A stretch of 64,000 bases of DNA from NCBI RefSeq assembly GCF_010729485.1, contig NZ_AP022609.1:2294001-2358000 (forward strand), read 5' to 3'. This stretch comes from Mycolicibacter hiberniae (GTDB lineage Bacteria > Actinomycetota > Actinomycetes > Mycobacteriales > Mycobacteriaceae). A model generated the notes under the pieces. It worked only from the letters and a program-made list of their open reading frames with translations, had not been told where the DNA came from and did not search any database. Below, piece after piece: positions 29,383-42,204 of this stretch (the first letter of the stretch is position 1; the number at the start of each line of letters is the position of its first letter). The translations under genes were made by a program, and so were the position numbers.

Positions 29383-30347
29383 GACGGTTTGACCCCGGTG
29401 ACCAGCAGGTTGTAGAACCAGCCCTTGGGCACCACCCGGCTGAGCACGTTGGCGTCCACCCAGCTCAGGGTGGTCCAACTGCCGAACGCGAACTTCGCCC
29501 ACTTCCAGCCCAGCTTGCCCGGTGGGACGGTCGACTCGAAGGTGCGGACCGGCCACCCGAGCATGGCGGCGGTGAATTCCTCGCTCGCGGTGCGGACTTC
29601 GACGGCGCCGGCGTTGGTCGCCATGCGCTCGAGGTCACTCGGCTTGAAGGTGTGCAGGTCGACGATCCACTCCAGGGCAGCGGCCCGCGAGTTCTCGTCG
29701 AGCTCGGCCTGCGGCCGGCGCCACGAACCCATCCCGGGCAGCTTCATCGCCGCGACCGTGGTCTTCCATGTCAGGTCGGCGAGCCGGCGAGCGTATAAAT
29801 TGCCGACCGTCGTGGGCTCGCCGGCGAATACGAAGCGCCCGCCGGGCTTGAGCACCCGCAGCACCTCGCGCAGCGACAACTCGACGTCGGGGATGTGGTG
29901 CAACACCGCATGGCCCACGACCAGGTCGAAGGTGTTGTCCTCGTAGGGGATGCCTTCGGCATCGGCGACCCGGCCGTCGACGTCCAGGCCCAGGTTCTTG
30001 CCGTTGCGGGTGGCGACCTTGACCATGCCGGGCGACAGGTCGGTGACCGAACCCTTGCGGGCCACCCCGGACTGCATGAGGTTGAGCAGGAAGAAACCCG
30101 TGCCGCAGCCCAGCTCCAGCGCCCGGTCGTAAGGCAGGGCCGCCCGCTCGGCTTCGGGCACGATCACATCGAAGCGGCCCCGCGCATAGTCGATGCAGCG
30201 TTCGTCGTAGGAGATCGACCACTTCTCGTCGTACTGCTCGGCTTCCCAGTCGTGGTAGAGCACCTGCGCGAGCTTGCTGTCGTGCCGAGCCGCCTCCACC
30301 TGTTCGGCGGTCGCGTGCGGGTTCGGCGTCGGGTCCGTACTCGTCAT
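29379..30347 (-). CDS. Class I SAM methyltransferase, Rv3038c-like
   Basis: 322 residues from ATG 30347. Motif I is ALELGCGTGFFLLNL (about 75-89), followed by VTDLSPGMVKVA, DAEGIPYEDNTFDLVVGHAVLHHIPD and VLKPGGRFVFAGEP, a standard Methyltransf_11-type domain. The 130-residue C-terminal part is specific to this actinobacterial group. It is upstream of, and overlapping, the Rv3037c-like gene, so they form an operon. The substrate is unknown. Confidence 0.88.
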   Translation of the reverse strand: MTSTDPTPNPHATAEQVEAARHDSKLAQVLYHDWEAEQYDEKWSISYDERCIDYARGRFDVIVPEAERAALPYDRALELGCGTGFFLLNLMQSGVARKGSVTDLSPGMVKVATRNGKNLGLDVDGRVADAEGIPYEDNTFDLVVGHAVLHHIPDVELSLREVLRVLKPGGRFVFAGEPTTVGNLYARRLADLTWKTTVAAMKLPGMGSWRRPQAELDENSRAAALEWIVDLHTFKPSDLERMATNAGAVEVRTASEEFTAAMLGWPVRTFESTVPPGKLGWKWAKFAFGSWTTLSWVDANVLSRVVPKGWFYNLLVTGVKPS

Positions 30348-30381
30348 GGTCAGTCAGCCTAACGGCTGGCCGCTCCCCCGC

Positions 30382-31455
30382 TCAGATCGCTCCCATGAAG
30401 CTCGCGGAAAGCGCGTCGAGGGAGTCGCCGGCGACGCCGGTGTCGCCGCCCAGCGCGCCGGCGATGGTGTCGAGCACCGCCTGGGGGAACGCTTCGAACG
30501 CGGCGAGTACATCGGTGAAGCCGGTCTGTAGCGCCGCGGTGATGTCGGCGGGGTCGCCACCGTCGATGGCCTCCCAGATGTGCCAGGCGGCCACCTGCGG
30601 CGCGACGATCAGCTCACGGAAGTCGACAAACAGTCCGGTGAGCAGGTCGGGGGTGGCCGGTACGGGCGTCCCGTTCCAGCTGACCATCGTCCAGCCGTCG
30701 GCGGGGCTGCCCTGCAGGATGGCCTGGCCGGCGTTCGGGGGCGGCCCGAGTGTTTCGAGCAGCTGCTGAATCAACAGCAGAAATGGCGGGTTCTCGACGT
30801 TCATCAGTGCCCAGATCGCGATCGGGCCGCCGCTGGAGTAGGCCACGCTGGTCGGGGGGCCGTCGCCGGCGATGGTGTTCTGGTAGATGGTGTCGATGGC
30901 GCCGGTGACCCGCTCGTCGAACACCACCCCGTTCGGAGTGGCCGCAGAGCCCAGCTGTGGCACCAGCACCAACCCGAGCACCCACGCGGCCATGGGCGCG
31001 AAATAGCCGATCTGGGTCAGCAGATCGCGCGGCTGGCCTTCCCAGATGCCGGCGTCGATCTCGTTGAGCCCGCTGAGCACCTGCATCTGTATGCCCAGCG
31101 CCTCGGCCAGCGGCTCGGCGGTCTGCTGGGTACGCAGGAGCTCCGAGGCGTAGACCCCGCTGATGCCGTCGGGAAACCTCGCCAGGATGGCCTGGGCGAC
31201 GGCGTCGGCCTGTTGTACGCCGGTCTCGGTGAGCCCGGCGCCGGGCGGCAGCGTGCCGAGAATGCCGTTGAGGTCGTCGGTGGACTGGCCGTGGCGCACC
31301 AGGTCCAGGGTGATCTGTTCGGCGGCCGCGGCGAGCGCGATACCGGTGGGGACGGCGGCGGCGGCCGGCGGCGGTGCCGTCGCCGGTGCGCATCCGACCA
31401 GCACAGCCCCGGCCAGCGCACCGGCTGACCACCGACGGGTTCCCCCTCGCCGCAT
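30382..31455 (-). CDS. Histidine-phosphatase-family lipoprotein lacking the second catalytic histidine
   Basis: 357 residues from ATG 31455, with GGGGGAGG upstream. LVGC at 19-22 is a lipobox, so it is probably anchored outside the membrane. The phosphohistidine motif LVRHGQS (H55) and SELLRTQQTAEPLA with LNEIDAGIWEG place it in the histidine-phosphatase clan. Where the paralogue at 31583-32614 has AFAHAGTIAIW, this protein has AYSSGGPIAIW: the usual second histidine is Ser208. It may be inactive, use another acid, or bind ligand only. Tandem paralogue with the next gene, 127 bp apart. Confidence 0.85.
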   Translation of the reverse strand: MRRGGTRRWSAGALAGAVLVGCAPATAPPPAAAAVPTGIALAAAAEQITLDLVRHGQSTDDLNGILGTLPPGAGLTETGVQQADAVAQAILARFPDGISGVYASELLRTQQTAEPLAEALGIQMQVLSGLNEIDAGIWEGQPRDLLTQIGYFAPMAAWVLGLVLVPQLGSAATPNGVVFDERVTGAIDTIYQNTIAGDGPPTSVAYSSGGPIAIWALMNVENPPFLLLIQQLLETLGPPPNAGQAILQGSPADGWTMVSWNGTPVPATPDLLTGLFVDFRELIVAPQVAAWHIWEAIDGGDPADITAALQTGFTDVLAAFEAFPQAVLDTIAGALGGDTGVAGDSLDALSASFMGAI

Positions 31456-31582
31456 GTCCGTCCTCCCCCAGTCAGGACGCCCGCTGTGTGACCCACCTCA
31501 CACAGTGAATGCACACGCTATACATCGCCGGCCGGACCGGCAAGACCCCCGCGCCGGCCGGTCCGGGACGCAATCCGCCGGG

Positions 31583-32614
31583 TTAGCCGCCCAGCGCACC
31601 GGTGAGGGTGTCGAAGACATCCTGCGGGAACGCAATGAATGCGTTGACGACCTGATCGAACCCGGTCTGCAGGGCAGCAAGGATCTCAGCCTGATCCCCG
31701 CCCTGGAACGCCTCGATGATGTGCCAGGTCGCGATCTGACCGGCCGTGGTGAAATCGCGCCAGTCGACGAAGAGGCCGGTGAACAGATCCGGCGTGGCAT
31801 CCACCTCGATCCCGTTCCAGCTGACCAGGGTCCAACCATCGGTCGGGTTACCGTCGATGACGACCTGACCGGTGTTGACCAACGGACTACGGGTGTCGAG
31901 CAGTTCGTCCAGTACCAGGCCGAAGTCGGGGTTCTGCACGTTCATCAACGTCCAGATGGCGATCGTTCCGGCGTGCGCGAAGGCGACATTGCTGCCCGAG
32001 CTTTCCGGATCGGAGATGGTGTCGTCGTAGATGGCCTGGAGAGCATCAGTCACACGGTCGTTGAACGCCACACCGTTGGGGTCGATCGTCGATCCCAACA
32101 TAGGCACCCAGAAGCTGCCCATGGTCCACATCAGCGGCGCGAAGGCGTAGCCGACCTGGACGAGCAAGTTGCTGAGGTCGCCTCCCTCGAACCAGCCGGC
32201 GTTGATCTCGTTGAGGCCACCCAGGATCGTCACCGGGGTCTCCGGCGCACCCGCGGCCGTCAGCCAGTCCGCCGCGGTCTGCTGAGTACGCAAGAACTCC
32301 GAGGCATAGATGCCCGCGTAGAAGTCCGGGTCGGCGAGGTGCTGCGGGTTCGCGGGGTCGGCGAGATAGGCCGCCTCCTGCGCCCCGATTGCGGTGATCG
32401 GCGCCCCCGGCGGCAGGGTGCCCAGGACGTGCCCTGCGTTGTCCTCGGATTCGGCGTGCCGGATGAGGTCGATGGTGATGTCTTGGGCAGCCAGCAGAAT
32501 GTCGACGGCGACGGCACTGGCCAGTGGCGTGGCCACCGGGCCCGCCGCGATCGCGCCGGCACCGATCAGTGCGACGGTGGCGGTGGTCCAGGATCGAAAA
32601 ACAGTTCGCTGCAT
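31583..32614 (-). CDS. Secreted histidine-phosphatase-family protein
   Basis: 343 residues from ATG 32614, with GAGGAA about 8 bases upstream. A signal peptide of about 35 residues (ALIGAGAIAAGPVATPLASA) has no lipobox, so the protein is likely secreted. Catalytic elements: LIRHAES (H53), ASEFLRTQQTAADWL, LNEINAGWFEG and FAHAG (H214), so both catalytic histidines are present. Substrates could be phosphomonoesters of the envelope or host. It shares its whole length with the lipoprotein paralogue downstream, and the pair is not in the M. tuberculosis order as recalled. Confidence 0.88.
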   Translation of the reverse strand: MQRTVFRSWTTATVALIGAGAIAAGPVATPLASAVAVDILLAAQDITIDLIRHAESEDNAGHVLGTLPPGAPITAIGAQEAAYLADPANPQHLADPDFYAGIYASEFLRTQQTAADWLTAAGAPETPVTILGGLNEINAGWFEGGDLSNLLVQVGYAFAPLMWTMGSFWVPMLGSTIDPNGVAFNDRVTDALQAIYDDTISDPESSGSNVAFAHAGTIAIWTLMNVQNPDFGLVLDELLDTRSPLVNTGQVVIDGNPTDGWTLVSWNGIEVDATPDLFTGLFVDWRDFTTAGQIATWHIIEAFQGGDQAEILAALQTGFDQVVNAFIAFPQDVFDTLTGALGG

Positions 32615-32711
32615 GGCCTATTCCTCACGGGGTCACACTGGTGCCGACGATGGCTTCGCCGCGTAACTGTACGTTAGCTGATAAGAGTATGAAAATCGGC
32701 CGTAATGGGCC

Positions 32712-33473
32712 TTATGGCTCCGGTGTCGGCCGCTGATCTTCGTCCGGCGAGCTGCCGGCGGCGGCGCCGAACACCTCGGCATACCGGCGCTGGTCCGCCA
32801 ACGCCCGCTCCATCGGGGCTCCCAGCGCGTCGACCGAGGCCTTGACCGCGGCCAGCGCGAGTGCCGGAGCGCCCACGAACTGGCGCGCCCAGGCCATCGC
32901 CGCCTCGTAGACCCCGTCCGGGGCGACCATCTGCTCCACCAGCCCCAGGGCCAGCGCCTCTTCGGCGTCGAAGAACCGCCCGCTGTACGCCAGCTCCTTG
33001 GCACGGCTCGCCCCGATGGTGCCGGCCAGGCGCGCCAGGCCGCCACCGTCGGGCACCAGGCCGGCCAGAATCTCGGTCGCCCCGAACTTGACGTTGTCGC
33101 CACAGACGCGCCAATCCGCGGCCAGCGCCAGCGCCAGACCACTTCCCAGCGCATAGCCGGTGACGGCCGCCACCGTCGGCTTACCGATGGCCGCCACGGC
33201 CTGCACCGCATCGTGGCGCACCCGGGCGAACACCTCGGCCTCAGCGGCGACCAGCGTGCGCAGCTCCGGGACATCGTCGCCGGCGCAGAAGATCTCGTGG
33301 CCGCCGTAGAGCACCACCGCGGCAATGTCGTCGCGGTCGGACACCTCGGCTGCGGCCGCGGCGATCTCCCGGTAGACCTGCCGGGTCATGGCGTTGGTCG
33401 GCGCCCGGGAGACCAGCAGGGTGGCTACCCCGGGTTCGTCGGCGTCGCTGTGCACCGTGACGAATTCGCTCAC
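32712..33473 (-). CDS. echA17: Enoyl-CoA hydratase/isomerase-family protein EchA17
   Basis: 253 residues from GTG 33473, whose GTGA junction overlaps the NUDIX stop; an in-frame GTG at 33482 is less likely. The crotonase fold is clear: [14 protein letters not shown], oxyanion-hole [47 protein letters not shown]. In canonical hydratases a glutamate sits where A114 is here (GGCEL becomes SGLAL), while the second glutamate (ATEILAG) remains. The M. tuberculosis EchA17 shows the same change from memory. It may therefore be an isomerase or another crotonase reaction. Part of the ABC-NUDIX-EchA17 operon. Confidence 0.9.
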   Translation of the reverse strand: MSEFVTVHSDADEPGVATLLVSRAPTNAMTRQVYREIAAAAAEVSDRDDIAAVVLYGGHEIFCAGDDVPELRTLVAAEAEVFARVRHDAVQAVAAIGKPTVAAVTGYALGSGLALALAADWRVCGDNVKFGATEILAGLVPDGGGLARLAGTIGASRAKELAYSGRFFDAEEALALGLVEQMVAPDGVYEAAMAWARQFVGAPALALAAVKASVDALGAPMERALADQRRYAEVFGAAAGSSPDEDQRPTPEP

Positions 33474-34294
33474 CCGGTCCACCTCTTCCCACGTGCCGCG
33501 TTGTACCGCTCGGAATTGAAGAATTCGATCTCCCAGTTATCGCCGCGGCGAGCCAGGGCCGGCTGCACCACCACGATCTGACGCTCCACCGTCATCACCG
33601 CTTCGACGCTGCGGCCCACCAGCGAATCCAGCTGCGTCCAGGTCGGCGGCAGCAAAAAGCTGTTTCCCGCCGCGAAGTCTTCGATCGCCGCCTCCGGGGT
33701 GAGCCAGCCCGCCCGGTCGGCCTCGGTGTTCTCCCCGTCCGCGCGCTGACCCATTGGCAGCGCGCCCACGAAAAAGTACGTGTCGTAGCGGCGGGTGCGT
33801 TCCGCCTCCGGAGTCACCCAGTTCGCCCAGGGCCGCAGCAACTCGGCATGCAGGATCAGCTTCTCGGCGTTGAGGAAATCGGCGAACGAGAGCTCCCCGG
33901 CGGTCAGCGCTCGACGGGCGTCGGCGTAGACCGAAGCGTCGGAGACAACTCGCCCGGAATCATCGGCGGGACCGGCGAACAGCACCCCGGATTCCTCGAA
34001 GGTCTCGCGCGCGGCAGCACAGACCAGGGCGGCCGCCAGATCGGTGTCCACCCCGAAACGCTGCGCCCACCAGGTCGGATCCGGTCCGTGCCAGGCGGTC
34101 TCCGTACTGCGGTCGCGGTCGTCGACTCCCCCGCCGGGAAACACCATCACCCCGGCGGCAAACTGCATCGCGGCATGGCGACGCATCAGGAACACGTCGA
34201 GAGCGCTCCCGCCGGCGGCCGCCGCGCCCTCACGCACCAACATCACCGTCGCGGCAGGCCGCGCGGGTAACGGTGGTGGCGGATGTTGGGTCAT
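33470..34294 (-). CDS. NUDIX hydrolase, Rv3040c-like
   Basis: 274 residues from ATG 34294. The Nudix box is present but split by a long insertion: [14 protein letters not shown], then after about 40 residues [14 protein letters not shown], giving REXXEEXG. Large Nudix proteins of this type (NUDT19-like) often act on CoA esters or related compounds, which would suit the neighbouring EchA17. Its ATG overlaps the ABC gene's TGA by 4 nt and its TGA overlaps the EchA17 GTG, so three gene products are translationally coupled. Confidence 0.87.
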   Translation of the reverse strand: MTQHPPPPLPARPAATVMLVREGAAAAGGSALDVFLMRRHAAMQFAAGVMVFPGGGVDDRDRSTETAWHGPDPTWWAQRFGVDTDLAAALVCAAARETFEESGVLFAGPADDSGRVVSDASVYADARRALTAGELSFADFLNAEKLILHAELLRPWANWVTPEAERTRRYDTYFFVGALPMGQRADGENTEADRAGWLTPEAAIEDFAAGNSFLLPPTWTQLDSLVGRSVEAVMTVERQIVVVQPALARRGDNWEIEFFNSERYNAARGKRWTG

Positions 34295-35145
34295 GCGCGC
34301 CTCCGGTGGGCGGCTCGGGTACGGGTCCGGCGCGCGAAGTAACGCCCGTCGATGACGTCCAGCGAGATCGACTGCCCGTAAGTGGCCGACAGGTTTTCGG
34401 CGGTGAGCACCTCGTCGAGCAGACCGGATGCCACGGCGCGGCCCTCGGCCAGCAGCAGGCAGTGGGTGAAGCCGACCGGGATCTCCTCGACGTGGTGGGT
34501 TACCAGCACGATCGCGGGCGCATCGGGATCAGCGGCCAGATCCGCCAAGCGGGCGACCAGCTCTTCGCGACCACCCAGGTCCAGGCCCGCCGCGGGCTCG
34601 TCGAGCAGCAGCAGCTCCGGGTCGGTCATCAGCGCCCGGGCGATCAGCACCCGCTTGCGTTCGCCTTCGGACAGCGTGCCGTACGTGCGATCGGCCAGGT
34701 GCTCGGCGCCCAGGCTCTCCAGCATGTCGACCGCCCGCTCATGATCGACGGCGTCGTAGCGCTCCCGCCACCGCCCGAGCACCGCGTAGCCGGCCGAGAT
34801 GACCAAGTCGCTGACCGTTTCCCCACCCGGTATCCGCTGTGCCAGGGCTGCCGAGCTCAGACCGACCCGGGCCCGCAGCTCGGTGGTGTCGACCCGGCCG
34901 AGCCGCTCACCCAACACGTAAGCCACACCCGCGGAGGGGTGCTCGCTGGCGGCGGCGATCCGCAGCAACGAGGTCTTGCCCGCCCCGTTGGGGCCGATGA
35001 TCACCCAGCGCTCGTCGAGCTCGACCGACCAGTCCAGCGGGCCCACCAGGGTCCGTCCATCACGGCACAGCGATACGCCCTCGAACTGGATCAACAGATC
35101 CTGGTCGGCCCCGGCTGCGGGAGCGGAACATCCGGTATCGGGCAC
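34291..35145 (-). CDS. ABC transporter ATP-binding protein, Rv3041c-like
   Basis: 284 residues from GTG 35145. Walker A GPNGAGKT (about 52-59), signature LSEGERKR (about 160), Walker B LLLLDEPAAGLD and H-loop VTHHVEE are complete. It resembles the molybdate- and iron-type ModF-like ATPases. No permease gene lies beside it, so its partner is encoded elsewhere or it works outside transport. First gene of a three-gene operon. The start is chosen by length and by the PDTGCSAP leader; further upstream in-frame codons are GC-rich non-coding sequence. Confidence 0.88.
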   Translation of the reverse strand: MPDTGCSAPAAGADQDLLIQFEGVSLCRDGRTLVGPLDWSVELDERWVIIGPNGAGKTSLLRIAAASEHPSAGVAYVLGERLGRVDTTELRARVGLSSAALAQRIPGGETVSDLVISAGYAVLGRWRERYDAVDHERAVDMLESLGAEHLADRTYGTLSEGERKRVLIARALMTDPELLLLDEPAAGLDLGGREELVARLADLAADPDAPAIVLVTHHVEEIPVGFTHCLLLAEGRAVASGLLDEVLTAENLSATYGQSISLDVIDGRYFARRTRTRAAHRRRA

Positions 35146-35307
35146 GGCCCTATCGTGCCGTATGCCGGCTGCGTGCCGACCGACCGGGGTACGACAGCCA
35201 GGGCGCATTTTCGATCGATCTTCTTGCCAGTAATCCGCGTGGCCCTGTTGTAACGTTTTGCACGGTTCGCACTCATCAATGCTTAGGGTTTATTCCGGGG
35301 GGCTTCG

Positions 35308-36693
35308 ATGGTCCGTATTTCCAGTGCTGTCGCGGTCGGGCTTATCAGTGCCGGTTTCATCGTCTGCCCCTCCCCTGCGGACGCCGCGGCGCCGGCTGTC
35401 CAGCTCACCGGCGCCGGCTCGCCCCTGGGCGGCGGGACCGCGCTGATCATGGGCGGCAGCGGCATGCCCACGCCCGGCCCCGGCTACGCGGACCTGGTCA
35501 ACGAGCTCTACCTGGCGCCCCTCGGCTTCACCGGCACCACCCAGATCCTGACCACCCCCGAAACGCTGTACCCGTTCCTGGGTGCGTTCACCGGGACTTT
35601 CGACAGTTCGGTGGAAGTAGGCAGCCAGATCCTGGAGGCCGCGATCCTCGACCAGATCGCCGGCGGTCAGGTCGACGCCGACAACCCCGTCGTGGTGTTC
35701 GGGTGGTCGCAAAGCGCGGTGATCTCGTCGCTGCTGATGGAACAACTCGCCGACCAGGGTGTGCCCAGCGACTACGTGCACTTCGTGCTGATCGGCAACG
35801 AGAGCCTTCCCAACGGCGGCATGCTGTCCCGCTTCGACATTCCGACCGGGACGTATCCGGTAATACCCAGCCTCGGAATGACATTCAGTGGCGCAGCGCC
35901 CGCCAATCTCTTCCCCACCACCGTCTACACCAACGAGTACGACGGTTTCGCCAATTTTCCGCAGTATACGATCAACTTCTTGTCCACGATCAACGCCGTG
36001 ATGGGCATCATCTTCGCGCACACGACCTATCTGGGGCTCAGTCCCGAGGACATCGCAAACGCGGTACCGCTTCCGACGTCGGACCCGGATCTCTTGACCG
36101 ACTACTACATAATCCCCTCCAGCACGTTGCCGCTGCTGGCTCCGCTGCAGCTGCTGCCCTACATCGGCAACCCGCTGGTCGATCTACTTGATCCGGCACT
36201 GCGAGTGCTGGTGAACCTGGGATACGGCAACATCGAGCACGGCTGGAGCCCGGAATTCGCCGACACCCCCACCGGCATCGGAGTCCTGCCCGACTTCAGT
36301 GTCCTGCAGCAGGTTCCGCAAGCACTGTTCGACGGCGTGCAAAAGGGCATCACCGACGCCTTCAACACCTTGATGGATCCCGCCAACTACGTCTATTCAC
36401 TGCCGGAGTGGGCCGAACAGTTGACGAGCCTGGGCGTCATCATGGACGGCGGAGAGACCTCTTTCGGAGTTCCGGTGCCCACCACGTGGGACGACCTCTT
36501 CGGATCGTTCCCGCCGCATACGGGCTACCCGCCGCTGGACGTGCTCAGCGCCTTGGTGTTCACGCTGCCCGAGTACAGCTACAACGTCTTCATGTCCGAG
36601 CTCGCCGACGGCGACCTCCTCGACGCCATCGGGTTACCGCTGGCCGCCACCGCCGGGCTCCTGCCGCTGGCGTTGATCGGGGCGCTGCTGTAA
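35308..36693 (+). CDS. Secreted PE-PPE-domain alpha/beta hydrolase
   Basis: 461 residues from ATG 35308. A signal peptide (VRISSAVAVGLISAGFIVC...ADA, about 27 residues) precedes a PE-PPE-domain (PF08237-type) serine hydrolase: TALIMGGSGMPTPG at the start and a nucleophile elbow VVVFGWSQSAV at about 130-140. A hydrophobic stretch (AATAGLLPLALIGALL) ends the protein and could anchor it. Unlike true PE/PPE proteins there is no PE or PPE module, so it does not use that export signal. M. tuberculosis relatives have esterase activity. The substrate here is unknown. Confidence 0.85.
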   Translation: MVRISSAVAVGLISAGFIVCPSPADAAAPAVQLTGAGSPLGGGTALIMGGSGMPTPGPGYADLVNELYLAPLGFTGTTQILTTPETLYPFLGAFTGTFDSSVEVGSQILEAAILDQIAGGQVDADNPVVVFGWSQSAVISSLLMEQLADQGVPSDYVHFVLIGNESLPNGGMLSRFDIPTGTYPVIPSLGMTFSGAAPANLFPTTVYTNEYDGFANFPQYTINFLSTINAVMGIIFAHTTYLGLSPEDIANAVPLPTSDPDLLTDYYIIPSSTLPLLAPLQLLPYIGNPLVDLLDPALRVLVNLGYGNIEHGWSPEFADTPTGIGVLPDFSVLQQVPQALFDGVQKGITDAFNTLMDPANYVYSLPEWAEQLTSLGVIMDGGETSFGVPVPTTWDDLFGSFPPHTGYPPLDVLSALVFTLPEYSYNVFMSELADGDLLDAIGLPLAATAGLLPLALIGALL

Positions 36694-36697
36694 CGCG

Positions 36698-39704
<3,007 letters not shown>

Positions 39705-39842
39705 GATTCCTCCAAACATGGGCAACCCGGGAAACTTGTTCGAATCCTAACCCCGGTCGCCTTCGGGCCGGTATAGGCCTCCTACAAACTGTCGTATTCG
39801 TCTGCCCTGGGGGAGCCGCGCCCTGGGTGTTAACGTCACCGC

Positions 39843-40928
39843 GTGACCAGGGTGGACCGGCGGGCGACGTCCGCATCAGCACTCATCGTGACCTTGCTCA
39901 CGGCCTCCGGCTGCGGAGGCGACGGGGCGCAAACCGCACCGAGCTCGACGGCGACCACCACCACGATGGTCGCCGGGGCCGGCGTGCTCGGCAACGATCG
40001 CCGTCCCGACGAGGCCTGCGCGCCAGATCCGGCCCGCCCCGACCCCGGGCCGTCGATGCGCTGGGTCCACAACGCGGCCGGGGTGGAACGGTCCAACGTC
40101 GAAGTTCCCGAGGACGCGGAGCGCATCGTGGTGCTCGCCGGGGGCCAGCTCGACACGCTGTGCGCGCTGGGTCTGCAGTCCCGGGTCGTCGGCGCAGCCG
40201 TGGCGGACGGCGCGGACGGCCAGCCCTCCTATTTGGGTGCACTGCTGCACGCCGTGCCGGCGGTGGGCTCGGACAGCAAGCCCGACACCGATGCGATCGC
40301 CGCTCTGCGCCCGGATCTGATCCTGGGCGCCGATGGCCGCACGCCCGGCTACGCCGAACTCGCCGCCATCGCCCCCACTGTGTTCACCGCGGCGCCGGGC
40401 GCGGCCTGGGAGGACGATGTCCGCGGTGTCGGCGCTGCGACCGCGCGCGCCGGCGCCGCCGAGGACGTGCTCGAGCGGTTTGGCGCGGACGCCGCCGAGA
40501 CCCGCGAGGTCAGCGACGCGAACCACTTCCAGGTCTCGGTGGTTGCGCTCACCGACGACAGCGTGCGGGTCTACGGGGCGTCGGGTTTCGCCGCCAGCGT
40601 GCTCAAGGCCGTCGGAGTGGATCGGCCGCCGCTGCAGCGGTTCACCGACCGTCCCTACCTCGACCTCTCCGCCGGCGAGGGCGATCTGGCCGGCCGGGCA
40701 GACTTCTCCGCGGCAGACGGCGACATCGTCTACGTGTCGTTCACCTCACCGGCCGCCAAGGCCCGCGCCGCCACGGTCTTCGAAAGTGTCGCCTGGCGGC
40801 GGCTGGGCGCCACCCGCGACAGCCGGGTGTTCGTGGTCAACAACGAGGTGTGGCAGACCGGGCAGGGACCGATCGCCGCGCGTGGCGTGGTCGAGGACCT
40901 GCGTTGGGTGAACGCGCCGATCAACTAG
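39843..40928 (+). CDS. fecB: FecB-like iron-siderophore substrate-binding lipoprotein, Rv3044-like
   Basis: 361 residues from GTG 39843. The leader ends in a lipobox (TASGC at about 20-24) followed by a Thr-rich linker. The mature protein resembles periplasmic-binding class III proteins: RIVVLAGGQLDTLCALGLQSRVVGAA, TDAIAALRPDLILGA, ATVFESVAWRRLGATRDSRVF. No ABC permease neighbours it. The M. tuberculosis FecB binds siderophore-like ligands and heme in published work. Divergent from ctaD across 138 bp. Confidence 0.88.
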   Translation: MTRVDRRATSASALIVTLLTASGCGGDGAQTAPSSTATTTTMVAGAGVLGNDRRPDEACAPDPARPDPGPSMRWVHNAAGVERSNVEVPEDAERIVVLAGGQLDTLCALGLQSRVVGAAVADGADGQPSYLGALLHAVPAVGSDSKPDTDAIAALRPDLILGADGRTPGYAELAAIAPTVFTAAPGAAWEDDVRGVGAATARAGAAEDVLERFGADAAETREVSDANHFQVSVVALTDDSVRVYGASGFAASVLKAVGVDRPPLQRFTDRPYLDLSAGEGDLAGRADFSAADGDIVYVSFTSPAAKARAATVFESVAWRRLGATRDSRVFVVNNEVWQTGQGPIAARGVVEDLRWVNAPIN

Positions 40929-41066
40929 AAGCCGCTGCGGCGGCGGGCACGCGGATGACCCCCGCGGCCCGGGCGGGCGGTGACCGGACTCACCCCGGCG
41001 CGCCCAGAAAACTTTGTTAGACTATCTTTTTCGATACCCGCACAGATGTGAGAGAGTTTTTCGGCC
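40929..41066 (+). promoter_or_regulatory. Upstream region of adhC
   Basis: A 138-bp gap. The last 60 bp are unusually AT-rich, with TTGTTAGACTATCTTTTTC at 41013-41031, including TAGACT as a possible -10. GAGAG (41050-41054) is a weak ribosome site. Confidence 0.35.
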
Positions 41067-42119
41067 ATGTCCACCGTTTCCGCCTACGCCGCCACCGCGC
41101 CGGATGCACCGCTGACCAGGACCACCATCACCCGCCGGGATCCCGGACCGCACGACGTGGTGTTCGACATCGCCTTCGCCGGCATCTGCCACTCCGACAT
41201 CCACACCGTCAAAGCCGAGTGGGGCCTCCCGCAATATCCGGTGGTTCCGGGCCACGAGATCGCCGGGATCGTCACCGCCGTCGGGCCGGAAGTCACGAAG
41301 TTCCGGGTGGGCGACCGCGTCGGCGTCGGCTGCTTCGTCGACTCCTGCCGCGAGTGCGCCAACTGCCAAGCCGGACTTGAGCAATACTGCACCGGCGGGG
41401 GGATGATCGGCACCTATGCCGGCGTCGGCCGCGATGGTCAGCCCACGCAGGGCGGCTACAGCGGCGCGATCGTCGTCGACGAGAACTACGTGTTGAGCAT
41501 CCCCGACGAGATTCCGCTGGATGCCGCCGCCCCGCTGCTTTGCGCGGGAGTGACCACGTATTCGCCGCTGCGGCACTGGAATGTGGGGCCCGGCAAGCGA
41601 ATCGCGGTCATCGGACTCGGCGGGCTCGGGCACATGGCCGTCAAACTCGGCGCCGCGATGGGAGCCGAGGTCACCGTGCTGTCGCAGTCGCTGAAGAAGA
41701 TGGAGGACGGCCTGAGATTGGGCGCGCGGCACTACCACGCCACGAGCGACCGGCAGACGTTCAAGGACCTGCGCAACCGGTTCGACGTCATCTTGAACAC
41801 CGTCTCGGCCAGCCTCGACCTGGGCGCCTACCTGAATCTGCTGACCCTGGACGGCACCCTGGTCGAACTGGGCATGCCCGAGCAGGCGCTGACGGTGCCG
41901 CCCAGTCCGCTGGTCAGAATGCGGCGCAGCGTGACGGGGTCGTTGATCGGCGGCATTGCCGAGACCCAGGAAATGCTGAACTTCTGCGCCCAGCACGGCG
42001 TGCAACCCGAGATCGAGGTCATCGAACCGGACTACATCAACACCGCTTACGAGCGGGTGCTGGCGTCCGACGTGCGCTACCGCTTCGTCATCGACACGGC
42101 GTCGTTACGGCAGTCCTGA
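41067..42119 (+). CDS. adhC: Zinc-containing NADP-dependent alcohol dehydrogenase AdhC
   Basis: 350 residues. Medium-chain dehydrogenase with catalytic zinc ligands CHSD (residue about 40) and PGHE (about 63), a structural zinc set [15 protein letters not shown] (about 94-108) and Rossmann motif [11 protein letters not shown]. It belongs to the cinnamyl-alcohol/YahK-type branch that reduces aldehydes with NADPH. The last 100 residues ([23 protein letters not shown]) match that group. It follows the FecB-like gene as in M. tuberculosis. The physiological substrate is not known. Confidence 0.93.
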   Translation: MSTVSAYAATAPDAPLTRTTITRRDPGPHDVVFDIAFAGICHSDIHTVKAEWGLPQYPVVPGHEIAGIVTAVGPEVTKFRVGDRVGVGCFVDSCRECANCQAGLEQYCTGGGMIGTYAGVGRDGQPTQGGYSGAIVVDENYVLSIPDEIPLDAAAPLLCAGVTTYSPLRHWNVGPGKRIAVIGLGGLGHMAVKLGAAMGAEVTVLSQSLKKMEDGLRLGARHYHATSDRQTFKDLRNRFDVILNTVSASLDLGAYLNLLTLDGTLVELGMPEQALTVPPSPLVRMRRSVTGSLIGGIAETQEMLNFCAQHGVQPEIEVIEPDYINTAYERVLASDVRYRFVIDTASLRQS

Positions 42120-42204
42120 GCGCATCCAACGTTTCGCCGAGCGTGTACTCAGACCGAAAAGTTCGCAGAATCCTCAGGCTCAGTGCACGTTCGGCGGGGG
42201 CTGC

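Noticed and set aside
39705..39719. ATG 39719 as the start of ctaD
   Set aside because: It lies before the GGAGG ribosome site; TTG 39704 follows that site at proper distance and gives the expected length.
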